A DNA stretch of 64,000 nt from UBA9647 sp963739335 (lineage in GTDB: Bacteria > Bacteroidota > Ignavibacteria > UBA10030), in NCBI GenBank assembly GCA_963739335.1, contig CAVUAC010000059.1, positions 33,704-97,703 of the forward strand. Direction: 5' to 3'. Of this stretch, positions 36,610 through 47,386 are shown one piece after another (within the stretch, counting starts at the first letter, position 1; every line of letters begins with the position of its first letter). Position numbers and translations under genes: made by a program. The notes below the pieces were generated by a model. That model searched no databases and was not told the origin of the DNA. It was given only the letters and a program-made list of their open reading frames with translations.

Positions 36610-36706
36610 GCGAGATTTTGAGGAAAAAGATGGGGTGTGATTGAAGAATTCCTGAGTAAAACAAAGAATCCTCACCGATCTTCACCGATGAGGATTCTTC
36701 TTTAGT
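36610..36706. repeat. Dispersed repeat, internally deleted copy, acting as terminator
   Basis: Same family as 29087 and 39319 but lacking the ~40-bp middle (CGACTTGTCCCGTGAGCCGA region). What is left forms a clean stem: AAGAATCCTCA (36664-36674) pairs with TGAGGATTCTT (36689-36699). On the minus strand it is followed by TTTGTTTT, so it probably terminates the kinase gene that ends at 36942. The rest of the 36481-36941 gap holds no gene I can support. Confidence 0.75.
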
Positions 36707-36941
36707 CGATATGCTTAGAGTCAGTATGTTTGAAAAGAGAGATATTTCATCGTTTAGCCCTAACCACTATCAGAAAGGAGCACGGCGATGGAACAACCAC
36801 GGCAGCACTGGCTCAATGAGCAACTCTATGTTGGTCTTGACCTTCAGTATATTTGTCGTTTCATTTTGATCCATATCATCATCAGGTTTTGATAGACAGA
36901 ATCCTCCGGTCTGCGTTCGGTCTGGCGGGAAATTTGAACAA

Positions 36942-39165
36942 TCATCTTTCTAAACCAATTCTCTGTAAGAGAGAAGCGAATCGAAGATCAGTGCGGAGTT
37001 TGTCCATTTTTGGGTCAATTTTCAGGTTGGTTAGCGATTCGTCTCGCCTCTCGTAACCCTTTTCAAGCCATTCGAAAGCAATGTCATTTTCTTCAAGAGC
37101 AGCATAGACCAAGGCCATTCCACGAAAAAGGCTTCCCTTAAGGAATTTGCCTGATTCAAGGTTTTCCAAAATGTTCCTTGCCTCTTCCCTCCGGCCTGAT
37201 ACAGCATAAAGTTGGGCGAGAGCAAGGGAGGATTCAAGTTCGTTGCGCGTGAGAGCCCCCCACTGTTGGTTTTCGGTAATTGCCTCATCGAACATTTTCT
37301 TTCCCTGATACGAGAGAGAGAGGAGACGGTGAGCGGTGAAGAAGTGAGGGTCCAGCTCCAACGTTTTTCTGGCAAGCTCGATTGCTTCATCGTAATGCCT
37401 GCTGTAGTAATGAACGAAACCTTTGTCCTTCAGTATTGCCTGAGAAACGGGATCCAATTCAACGGCTCGCGAAATCTCATGAAGTGATTCCTCAAGCCGA
37501 CCCATGAACATTAGCCACTCGGAGTACCAATGATGTGCTGTCGCATAATTGGGATTAAGGCTTATGCCCAGCTTGAATTCCTTCTCGGCATTCGTCCAAT
37601 CCCACTCGTTGAGCATCAGCAAGCTGCCTAACGACGTGTGAGCTTCTGCAAGTCGACTATCAATTTCCAATGCTTTGCTCACCGCAACCTTTGCCTTCGG
37701 ATATAAATCTCTTCGAACCTGATTTCCGTATTCGCCGAGCAAATTGTACGAATCCGCAAGACCTGCCCAAGCGAGCGAGTAGCGCGGATCCCTTTCAACC
37801 GCCTTCTCAAAGTACTTGATCGCGGCATTCATTCCATCCTCAGTTCTTCTGTTCCAGAAGTAACGTCCTTGAAGGTAAAGCTGATATGCTTCACTATCCT
37901 CGGTAAAGCGTTTCTTAAGAGTTTGCTTCTCATCCGGTGTAAGTCGCACTTTTAATGCCTTCACAATTCTTCCCGCCACTTTTTCTTGGATATCAAAAAC
38001 ATCCCTCAAATTTCCTCGATATTTTTCGGCCCACAGGTGAACGTCTTGATCGGCATCAATCAATTGAGCAGTAATTCTCAACTCCTGATCGTGCTTCCGA
38101 ACGCTTCCTTCGAGAACATACTTAGCGTGAAGTTCTCTGGCGATTTGGTTGAGCGATTTGTCTGTTCCTTTGTACCGCATTACGGAGGTGCGTGAAATCA
38201 CCTTCAGGCTTCGGATTTTCGATAGCGAGGCAATTATTTCTTCTGTCAATCCATCACTGAAGTACTCGTTCTCCTTGTCTGGGCTGATATTGTCGAATGG
38301 TAGCACAGCCAGCAGATGTTGTGTTAAATCAGAGGGGGATACTGTGCTTACCTCTTTGAGTAAACCCACGATTGTCAGCACGTCCTGATATCTTCGATTG
38401 ACGTCTTTCTCCAATGCCCTCAGAATAATTCGATCAAGTCGCTCCGGGACATCCTTGCGCAAGGAAGAAAGAGAAAGTGGCTCTTCATTTGTGATGGAGT
38501 ACATCATCGCCGCTTCGTGCTCCCCCCGGAAGGGCAACCGTCCCGTCAGCATCTCAAATAGGACAACGCCGAACGAGAATATGTCGCTTCTTGCATCAAC
38601 CTCTCCGCCTTGTATCTGCTCAGGCGACATATATGCGGCTGTTCCAACCATTGTACCTGTCTTCGTAACATGCACACTTCCGCGCAGCTTTGCCAGGCCG
38701 AAGTCCGTCAGCTTGAGTTTCCCCTCATCCGTCAGCATCAGGTTGTCTGTCTTTACGTCACGATGGATAATCTGACGCCGGTGAGCATGTGCCAATGCTG
38801 CCGCTGCCTGGATGCCATAGTCAAGAACTTCAGCGAGCGAGAATTCTCTGTCTTCCGACTTCAGCTGCTTCAGCTTGGCCTTGACTGTACCGCCGGGTAT
38901 GTACTCCAGCACAAGGAACTTCTGACCATTTGCCTCATCGATATCGTGGATGGTAGCAATGTTGGGATGGTTTAGGGCTGAGATTGCTCTTGCTTCTTGC
39001 AAGAAACGGGCTTTGTCCTCGTCCGCGACCGTGATTTGTTGAGGGAGGAACTTCAAGGCGACCAAGCGGCGGAGTTTAGTGTCTTCGGCTTTGTAGACGA
39101 CACCCATTCCACCCTCGCCTAGCTTTTCCAAGAATCTTATAGTGGGAAATGGTCTGACCGATCAT
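36942..39165 (-). CDS. Ser/Thr protein kinase with TolB/FlgO-like domain and TPRs (single frameshift at the N-terminus)
   Basis: The kinase domain (about 1-270) has all key residues: GEGGMGVVYKAED, VALKFLP (Lys), HRDVKTDNLML, LTDFGLAKL, YMSPEQIQGGEVDARSD. A regulatory TolB-like domain follows (LAVLPFDNISPDKENEYF, GLTEEIIASLSKIRSLKV, ELHAKYVLEGSVRK), then TPRs (AIKYFEKAVERDPRYSLAW, EFKLGISLNPNYATAH), ending in FASLLQRIGLER. The natural ATG at 39165 opens MIGQTISHYKIL and is thrown out of frame by one extra G near 39132. The open frame itself can only start at a TTG at 39131, beside the P-loop. No transmembrane helix is obvious. It is the most complete member of the local kinase cluster. Confidence 0.88.
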
Positions 39166-39318
39166 CGTTGGCTTTCGACTGACACTTTGAACCTTGAGCT
39201 GGCCATCGGAGGGATACAAACTCACTCAGTGGAACCAAGCGTATGAGAATTAGAACATCCTTGATCGGCGGGAGTTCCCCGTCAAGTTCTCTTGCACGGT
39301 CGTGGCACTTCTGAGGGC

Positions 39319-39474
39319 CTGCCCTAAACCAAAAGCAAACAGAGGCCAACTTCGAGGGAAAAGATGGCGTGTGATTGAAGAATTCCTGAGTAAAACAAAG
39401 AATCCCCACCGACTTGTCCCGTGAGCCGAAGACGAAACGGGATCTTCACCGATGAGGATTCTTCTTTGGAGCTT
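39319..39474. repeat. Dispersed ~155-bp repeat (AAACCAAAAGC family), copy 3
   Basis: Near-identical to 29087-29241 from AAACCAAAAGCAAACAG to GATGAGGATTCTTCTTT. It is followed directly by the 11-bp tag at 39475, so in this place three modules are stacked: this repeat, the 180-bp repeat and the PLD cassette, with the tag at each junction. Together they fill the 39166-39774 gap. Confidence 0.85.
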
Positions 39475-39654
39475 GTAGCGGGGGCCCGCCTACGTCCGAC
39501 TCCATCGGACTGCGGCGGGTGAACAGGACCCCGACCAAAAGCATGTCGGGGCTTCACAGAAAACGTTCAGCTTGAATTCACATTCTGCTCATCCCAACAA
39601 AAATGAAGACGCCCGGCACAAGGCCGGGCGCTTCCTTTTTTCGTAGCGGGGGCA
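39475..39654. repeat. 180-bp repeat bounded by GTAGCGGGGGC tags, copy 2
   Basis: Identical by eye to 19926-20105, including both terminal tags (39475-39485, 39643-39653) and the GCCCGGC/GCCGGGC terminator (39601-39642). After the right tag this copy continues with CACGCG and the PLD cassette, whereas copy 1 continues with GGCTACTC, so the unit edge is sharp. Confidence 0.9.
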
Positions 39655-40455
39655 CGCGTTGCACATGATAGAAACTTTGGGCTCATACCGGAAGAGTTGA
39701 TTTGTATTCCCGTCCTCGAAGGCCTTAGATGACTATTTCTTCCCTAAAACCTTCGTCGAGAAAGGAATAATCCCATCAAGCCCCTTCTATCACATAGATT
39801 CGTCGTTTTTCTTTGCATATTTACACTGCAAATCGTAGCAATCGCCCAACCCGCAACAACCTCCTCTCCCACCTGGCACGTCTACTTCTCCCCCGGTGGC
39901 GAAGCTACCGCTGCAATCCGACAAGCCCTCAACAATGCAAAGTCAACCGTCTTAGTTCAAGCCTATTCGTTCACCTCGGCACCGATTGCGGAGGCTCTCG
40001 TGAAAGCTCACAAGCGAGGGGTCAAGGTCCAGGTTCTTCTAGACGGAAGCCAGAAGACCTACAAATACTCCTCCGCCGATTTCCTGGTCAACTCCGGTAT
40101 TCTCACCAGAATCGATGCGGCCCATGCCATTGCTCACAATAAGATCATGGTCATAGACAACGAAGTCGTCATTACCGGATCGTTCAACTTCACAAAAGCA
40201 GCAGAGGAGAAGAACGCTGAGAATCTGCTCATCATCCACAGCAGACAACTTGCATATCAATACGCTCAAAACTGGGAACTTCACCAGAGTCATTCCGAAC
40301 CTTTCGGCCGGACCATCAAGGACAATCAACGGCTGGCACTACCTACGAGGCGAGCCCACTCTCGAAACTGAGCTTGACGACGAGCAGCCCAGGAAAGGGA
40401 TAACTCGACAATTTGAAGGACCTCCAACAATCTCATGACCAGGAATGAACACTAG
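39643..40455 (+). repeat. Direct repeat A: PLD-nuclease cassette
   Basis: About 0.81 kb closely similar to 51279-52092 in the same orientation. It begins at the GTAGCGGGGGCACGCG tag and ends past the nuclease stop around CTCCAACAAT...CATGACC. Before the nuclease gene both copies contain a 23-codon reading ending DRNFGLIPEELICIPVLEG, with mostly synonymous differences between copies, which suggests the remains of a coding tail. Confidence 0.85.
39775..40371 (+). CDS. Secreted phospholipase-D-superfamily nuclease, copy A (start codon lost)
   Basis: 198-codon frame colinear with the gene at 51411. The HKD motif is intact: HNKIMVIDNEVVITGSFNFT, plus the N-terminal TWHVYFSPGGEA and KRGVKVQVLLDGSQKTYKY. 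The family (Nuc-type, one HKD per chain, acting as dimer) cleaves DNA or phosphodiesters. The expected initiation codon is ATC here instead of ATG in copy B, and the next possible start is a GTG at 40000, which would remove the signal peptide. So this copy is probably poorly expressed or dead, though the rest shows no damage. It forms one end of the island carrying katG to the TonB receptor. Confidence 0.8.
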   Translation: MKPLLSHRFVVFLCIFTLQIVAIAQPATTSSPTWHVYFSPGGEATAAIRQALNNAKSTVLVQAYSFTSAPIAEALVKAHKRGVKVQVLLDGSQKTYKYSSADFLVNSGILTRIDAAHAIAHNKIMVIDNEVVITGSFNFTKAAEEKNAENLLIIHSRQLAYQYAQNWELHQSHSEPFGRTIKDNQRLALPTRRAHSRN

Positions 40456-40641
40456 ATACACCATCTATTCGTGGAAAGCATAAAACCCTTGTGGACACGA
40501 AGGTTTCGTGTTATCAACTATCCAGATCTCACCAAAATGTGACATGTCCTCACGAAATCCCGCGGAGCCCTGAATGACAATCTCAACGATAGCCATTGCG
40601 CGCTCGAAGCATCAGACTTCGGATCTCGATGCTCTCAACAA

Positions 40642-40672
40642 AAAACCCCTGCTACCGCAGGGGTTTCGTGTT
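40642..40672. terminator. Bidirectional terminator behind katG
   Basis: AAACCCCTGC pairs with GCAGGGGTTT around TACC/GGTA. On the minus strand TTTTTTG follows, so it should end the katG transcript, 60 nt after the stop. A related weaker hairpin with the same GGTTTCGTGTT suffix is at 40482-40512. Nothing else is seen in the 40372-40731 gap. Confidence 0.8.
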
Positions 40673-40731
40673 CATGCCCGTTCGGATAGTACCCGAAATC
40701 TTACAGTCCATCGAAGACCTTTGTCCTTCGA

Positions 40732-42912
<2,181 letters not shown>

Positions 42913-43040
42913 AGTATATGCTCCGTTCGTTGTGTAAATTGTTGGATTGCGCTCCTATTGACGAGCCGCGGACATGCTGCATCTCCGTGCCCATCATGGT
43001 TCCTCTCAACACCGTGACATAAGTGTAATAACTTATTAGG

Positions 43041-43055
43041 TGATAATTACTATTG
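43041..43055. promoter_or_regulatory. Possible PerR/Fur box upstream of katG
   Basis: TGATAATTACTATTG matches the 7-1-7 PerR consensus TTATAATNATTATAA at about 10 of 14 positions (my count). It lies about 130 bp before the katG ATG and directly after the Fur-family gene, the expected place for such an operator. Overlapping AT-rich inverted repeats (TTATTAGGTGATAA) leave the exact register open. Confidence 0.5.
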
Positions 43056-43076
43056 ACTGTGACGAAAAAAAATCAT

Positions 43077-43517
43077 TCACGCATCCCTACATGATGCACA
43101 GAGCACGCTGAAATGCACGCTGTACCCAAGCAGTTTGTTCTGCCGGCTTACTCGAGCGGGTATTTGAATAACCTTCAATTCTTCGTTTGAAAGGTTTACC
43201 ACTTTCTTGCATCGCACACAAATAATGTGATGATGTTGGGATGTCATTGGATCGTATCGTACAGTCTCGTGCAGGGATGTCAACCGCGATATAATGCCAT
43301 GCCGCTCGAACGTGTCGAGTGTCTTGTATACTGTCGCGTGAGAAATGGTTGGGTGGCTTGCTCGGACTCGACGAAAAACGGCATCAGGACTTGGGTGCGT
43401 CTCGTCCCCCACGAGAGCCCCATATGTCGCTAACCGTTGAGGCGTGACATTCAGCCCCACAGCTTTGCACTGCCTTACAAAGGAATTGATCTTCTTTTCT
43501 TTGGTCTTCTTGTCCAA
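43077..43517 (-). CDS. Fur/PerR-family metalloregulator
   Basis: 146-aa DNA-binding repressor. The winged helix includes LNVTPQRLATYGALV, and HPTISHATVYKTLDTFERHG is the recognition region. The dimerisation domain has YDPMTSQHHHIICVRCKKVV with the CVRC and later CASC pairs of the structural zinc site. Proximity to katG and the Mn-uptake genes argues for a PerR-like (peroxide-sensing) role rather than iron-Fur, but this cannot be settled from sequence. The start is a TTG (43515-43517); an in-frame stop lies a few codons upstream, so no longer form is possible. No clear ribosome site is seen. Confidence 0.9.
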   Translation of the reverse strand: MDKKTKEKKINSFVRQCKAVGLNVTPQRLATYGALVGDETHPSPDAVFRRVRASHPTISHATVYKTLDTFERHGIISRLTSLHETVRYDPMTSQHHHIICVRCKKVVNLSNEELKVIQIPARVSRQNKLLGYSVHFSVLCASCRDA

Positions 43518-43647
43518 GCTAATACCGATTACGGTTGCTCAATGCGAAGATACTAACGATTTTCAACGTGGTCAACTTGCAGTTGTTTCGTGAGCTTTCT
43601 CATTCAGCATTCCGAGAGGTCCGGAAGTCTCAAGACCTCGGTATCTC

Positions 43648-44064
43648 TCACTTCGCTCTCAGAAGCAGAACAGGCACCCTGATACTGTGTCGGACTCGGG
43701 TAGCAGTCGTTCCCAAAAAGACATCGGCGAGCAATCGGTGCCCGTGTGTGCTCATCGCCACAAGATCGCACCCCTTTTGTTCCACCCATTTGACGATTTC
43801 TTTGGCGGGCTCTCCGTAGGCAAGCTCGGCCTCCGCAGAGATTCCTACAGATTCAAACTCTCTCCGTACTTTTTCCAGATAAGCAGTGTCTTCGGTAATT
43901 TCAGAACTCACAGCATCCGGTCCGTAGAATCGCGCAGCCCACCCGTCAGCAACATGAAGCAGGACCACACGGCCTTGTGTAAGTTTTGCGAGTTGTTTGA
44001 CATGCTCAATGATAGCCTGGTCGGTCGGTGTGCTGTCTAGGGTAACGAGAATGGTCTTGTACAT
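43648..44064 (-). CDS. Universal stress protein (UspA family)
   Basis: 138-aa cytosolic stress protein. It begins YKTILVTLDSTPTDQAII and has the ATP-binding G-2x-G-9x-G-type motif in STHGHRLLADVFLGTTATRV, followed by the terminal strand VPVLLL. One Usp domain, normal length. GGAG lies 6-8 nt before the ATG. It starts only 23 nt after the mntH stop, so it is probably the last gene of the MntR-OMP-MntH operon. Nucleotide-binding Usp proteins often accompany transporters, which fits here; its regulatory effect is not known. Confidence 0.93.
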   Translation of the reverse strand: MYKTILVTLDSTPTDQAIIEHVKQLAKLTQGRVVLLHVADGWAARFYGPDAVSSEITEDTAYLEKVRREFESVGISAEAELAYGEPAKEIVKWVEQKGCDLVAMSTHGHRLLADVFLGTTATRVRHSIRVPVLLLRAK

Positions 44065-44087
44065 TCGTTCTCCGTCTTATCGAAAAT

Positions 44088-45521
44088 TCATCCACCTGTA
44101 ATGACACGCCACGCGGTCTGGATTGAGTCTGGAAGTCCATAGAGATCCAATGCAGTAATTAAGATTGCACTCCCCCATCCGGCAATCGTGAGAAACCAAC
44201 CGATTTTCCACATTCCCATACGCTTCCGAGAGGAAGTCAAAAGCAGGAGTGGAAACATAGCAAACGGGAGCTGAAGAGCCAATACCACCTGGCTGAGCGT
44301 GAGCAGGTCGTTCACGCTGCTGTTGCCGCGAATCCCGATGATCAAAACCGCAGGCAGGATGGCCAGACTGCGGGTGAGCATACGCCGGACCCAAGGTTGG
44401 ATCCTCCAATGCATGAACCCTTCCATAACGACTTGCCCTGCCAGTGTTCCGGTGATGGTGCTGCTCTGACCGCTCGCAAGAAGCGCAACCGCGAAAAGCA
44501 CGCTCGCAACCGCAGTGCCCATCAGAGGTGCAAGTGTCAGGTACGCGACACGGATCCAATCTGCATCCCCCCCGAACACGACCACACCTTCGCCCGGGAC
44601 TATCACACTGTCTTTGCCAAAGAACACCATGGCCGCAAGCACCAAAATAGAAGCGTTAACGAAAAAAGCAACTGTCAGTGAGGCGATTGAATCGATAGTG
44701 TTGAAACGGATGCCTCGTCGTATGGACCGTTCATCCTTCTGAAGTTTGCGGCTTTGGACCAATGCCGAATGGAGGTACAGGTTGTGAGGCATTACGGTTG
44801 CACCAATAATGCCGATCGCGACGTAGATCATTCCCACTTTTCGAAAGCCCGGCGCCAACAGTGCTTTCCCCATTTCGAGAAGGTCGGGTTGCGTCTGGGG
44901 GAGAACTACAATTTCGATGAAATAACACACCCCGATCGTTGTCACGAGCAGGAGGATGATAGCCTCTATGGTCCGCATGCCGATACGTTGCAGGGCAAGG
45001 AGCAGCAAGACGTCCAACCCTGTTATGATCACCGCCCAAAGTAGAGGAATGTGGAACAACAGATTGAGTGCAACAGCACTACCGAGTACCTCTGCCAGGT
45101 CGCAGGCAGCAATAGCCAATTCGCTGAAAAGCCAATTGGGCCACCGAGTCCATTCGGGATACCAGTCACGCATGCACTGCGCGAGATCCTTGCCGGTCAC
45201 AACGCCCAGCCGGGCAGCAATGACTTGCATGAAAATTGCCATTAAGCTTGCGAGACCGACTACCCACAGAAGGTCGTACTTGAACAGCGCACCCCCCAGC
45301 AAATCGGTCCCCCAGTTGCCAGGATCCATATAGCCAACGCTCACAAGGAGAGCTGGTCCGATGAAGGCCCTCCATTGCTGCCAGAAGCCAGCATCGTGGC
45401 GTGGCACATCGACGGTTCCGTGCAACCCTTCAAGGGACGAATGACTTGTGTGCAAGTCATCGGAGCCTCCTCTCTCCGCTGGTCTGGGGGTGTCGCTCTG
45501 CTTGTCGCTTTCTTCAGTCAT
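44088..45521 (-). CDS. mntH: Nramp-family divalent metal (Mn2+) transporter
   Basis: 477-aa inner-membrane proton-coupled metal importer. The metal-binding DPGN motif is at residues 66-69 (GYMDPGNWGTDLLGG) and the TM6 MPHNLYLHSALVQ motif is present, so both canonical ligand sets are intact. About eleven transmembrane helices are evident. An N-terminal cytosolic extension of ~45 polar residues precedes TM1. An MntR-type regulator gene and operator lie upstream on the same strand, strongly suggesting manganese as main substrate. It sits 40 nt after an outer-membrane protein gene and 23 nt before a Usp gene. Confidence 0.93.
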   Translation of the reverse strand: MTEESDKQSDTPRPAERGGSDDLHTSHSSLEGLHGTVDVPRHDAGFWQQWRAFIGPALLVSVGYMDPGNWGTDLLGGALFKYDLLWVVGLASLMAIFMQVIAARLGVVTGKDLAQCMRDWYPEWTRWPNWLFSELAIAACDLAEVLGSAVALNLLFHIPLLWAVIITGLDVLLLLALQRIGMRTIEAIILLLVTTIGVCYFIEIVVLPQTQPDLLEMGKALLAPGFRKVGMIYVAIGIIGATVMPHNLYLHSALVQSRKLQKDERSIRRGIRFNTIDSIASLTVAFFVNASILVLAAMVFFGKDSVIVPGEGVVVFGGDADWIRVAYLTLAPLMGTAVASVLFAVALLASGQSSTITGTLAGQVVMEGFMHWRIQPWVRRMLTRSLAILPAVLIIGIRGNSSVNDLLTLSQVVLALQLPFAMFPLLLLTSSRKRMGMWKIGWFLTIAGWGSAILITALDLYGLPDSIQTAWRVITGG

Positions 45522-45561
45522 AGATCGTTCGTATTAATCAAAAGTTTGAACCTCTCCCAAA

Positions 45562-46602
45562 TCAAAATCGCCAAGTCATGCCCAGCCACAGATGCAGGTC
45601 GTCCGCAGCAACCGTCGTGCCGAAGTAGCTACCACCGTCAAAACGCAGATTTTCTTCAACCTGATAGGTCAACCACGCGTCCAGTGTGCCAACCCAGCCC
45701 GTTCCTCCCTCTGTGCTCACATTACTGAAAAATTCCGCCGCCAACGAAAGTTTACCGATGAGAGAATGTCCGATGCTCACAGAGTTATCTACCTCCGTGT
45801 GGTTGCCGCCGCCGAGCTCATTGTGATTGATACGAAATGTAGTCTGGAAACCCACATCCCAGCCCGGAACATCGAAAGAATACGGAACTCCCACACCACC
45901 CTTGACCGAACCATTGCCAAGGTGCCCCCCACCCAACGGCAACTTCACAAATGGGATCAGTGCCAGAGCAAAAAAACCGCCGTCATTGCCCACCAGGTTC
46001 AGCTTGAAACGGGGAGTGATGCCATCGAAACCCGACTTCCGTTCAACAGTTTTCGCGTTGCGGCCCTCTGTTTCTTCCCACCGATGAAGCGTACAGACCA
46101 ATTGGAAGTCGAGATTGTTGAGCAAACCAACCTTGAGATTCATCGGCAAGATTTCAAATGCAGTGAACCGTACGTTGCCACGATCGGGGGTGGCGCGGCT
46201 CTCAGTCAGGTTGGCGAAATCCATCTCAACCTGAAAGTGCCCAGCATCCACAGTGAAGGGACAATCAGTTTTGTCCGGCCGGTCGGCGTTCAATTCCCGC
46301 ATGAGTGCGGTGGGGGTTGGATTGAAAAGGGAATATGCAGACTTATCAGAAAGCTGCCCGCCAGAGTTGATGGTCGTTTCGTTGATCACGTTCTGTGCTC
46401 TAGCTGTAAGGCTCACCACAACTAAGATGGCCGCGAGCCAGCCTCTACCAGCCGCCAAGCCCGAAGAAACGACAGCCTTGTCATCTTGATTGAGATACAC
46501 AATCCGGCCTACAGCACAACAATTTGCTCGACTCCCAAGCCATTTTCCGTCTAGGTGACGTGGAACGATTACGATTTCTTCGCCGGCAGGTTTCTTGGTC
46601 AT
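45562..46602 (-). CDS. Outer-membrane beta-barrel protein (phenol-degradation MetA-like transporter family)
   Basis: 346 codons at most. The mature part, after a hydrophobic segment ending VSLTARAQ, is a beta-barrel: CPFTVDAGHFQVEMDFANL, MNLKVGLLNNLDFQLV, FDGITPRFKLNLVGNDGGFF, ALIPFVKLPLG and a C-terminal WLGMTWRF. This layout is that of Phenol_MetA_deg/transporter-type outer-membrane proteins. No ribosome site is seen at ATG 46602, and ~60 residues precede the signal-like segment, so the true start may be an internal TTG or GTG around 46460. Its place between mntR and mntH suggests a channel for metal passage through the outer membrane, which is inference only. Confidence 0.7.
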   Translation of the reverse strand: MTKKPAGEEIVIVPRHLDGKWLGSRANCCAVGRIVYLNQDDKAVVSSGLAAGRGWLAAILVVVSLTARAQNVINETTINSGGQLSDKSAYSLFNPTPTALMRELNADRPDKTDCPFTVDAGHFQVEMDFANLTESRATPDRGNVRFTAFEILPMNLKVGLLNNLDFQLVCTLHRWEETEGRNAKTVERKSGFDGITPRFKLNLVGNDGGFFALALIPFVKLPLGGGHLGNGSVKGGVGVPYSFDVPGWDVGFQTTFRINHNELGGGNHTEVDNSVSIGHSLIGKLSLAAEFFSNVSTEGGTGWVGTLDAWLTYQVEENLRFDGGSYFGTTVAADDLHLWLGMTWRF

Positions 46603-46717
46603 TTTGAAAAAAGGTGCTAATGAAATTGTGAGTTTCTCCGGAAGGGACGAGATCGTGTTTGATCGCTATCGCAGGTTGTTCCTTCGTGACGAAACAATTG
46701 TTCGCCTGTACCCTGAA

Positions 46718-47371
46718 TCAGGCCGATTCCACAGAAATACTTGAAGCAAGTTTTGAGCTAATGCTTATCTCTTTATTACCGATCTTGATGATGAGAGAAT
46801 TATCAAATCCAATCCGTTGTTTGACCACAATTCTCTTGTTAAGTGAAATTCCGATCGAAGATGCATATCGTAACAATTCAGCGTTTGCATCATCGACACG
46901 GATGATACGGACCGTCGCTCCTTCTTCTGCTTCGTTGAGAGGAATCGCACGGATATTCTTGATCGTCCCGTTCTTGCTTGGAATCGGATGACCGTGAGGA
47001 TCAACCCCCGGAAAGCCCAGAACTTCATCGATCTTGTCTTCCATTTTGTCAGACATGATATGCTCGAACTTCTCAGCCTCTTCGTGAATTTCCTCCCAGC
47101 CGAAGTGAAGCACCTCCACCAGAAACATTTCCCACAGCCGGTGCCTTCGGACGATTTTGAGCGCAGTTCGTTTCCCGCTTTCGGTCAACTCCACGCCTTT
47201 GTACGGTGTATGCGTTAGGCTTCCCTTATCGGCAAGCTTCTTGACCATTTCGGAGACAGAGGCGGGAGATATCTGTAGTGTATCAGAGAGAGAGGAGGTC
47301 GAAACCTTCCCTTCGACAGACTGGATTTTATAGATATTCTTGAGATAGTCTTCTATGTGTTCGCTTGACAT
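46718..47371 (-). CDS. mntR: DtxR/MntR-family metal-dependent repressor
   Basis: 217 aa. The N-terminal winged helix is SSEHIEDYLKNIYKIQSVEG with recognition helix SPASVSEMVKKLADKGSL. The metal-binding dimerisation domain has HRLWEMFLVEVLHFGWEEIHEEAEKFEH, carrying the expected His/Glu ligands. The C-terminal FeoA/SH3-like domain reads EEGATVRIIRVDD and GNKEISISSKLA. AGGAG lies 6-8 nt before the ATG. A TTAGGCTTACCTAA palindrome 15 nt upstream implies autoregulation. It heads the putative operon with the outer-membrane protein, MntH and Usp, and is divergent from a metal-type TonB receptor. An iron (IdeR-like) role is possible, but the mntH partner favours Mn. Confidence 0.9.
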   Translation of the reverse strand: MSSEHIEDYLKNIYKIQSVEGKVSTSSLSDTLQISPASVSEMVKKLADKGSLTHTPYKGVELTESGKRTALKIVRRHRLWEMFLVEVLHFGWEEIHEEAEKFEHIMSDKMEDKIDEVLGFPGVDPHGHPIPSKNGTIKNIRAIPLNEAEEGATVRIIRVDDANAELLRYASSIGISLNKRIVVKQRIGFDNSLIIKIGNKEISISSKLASSISVESA

Positions 47372-47386
47372 GCGGTCTCCTAAGAA

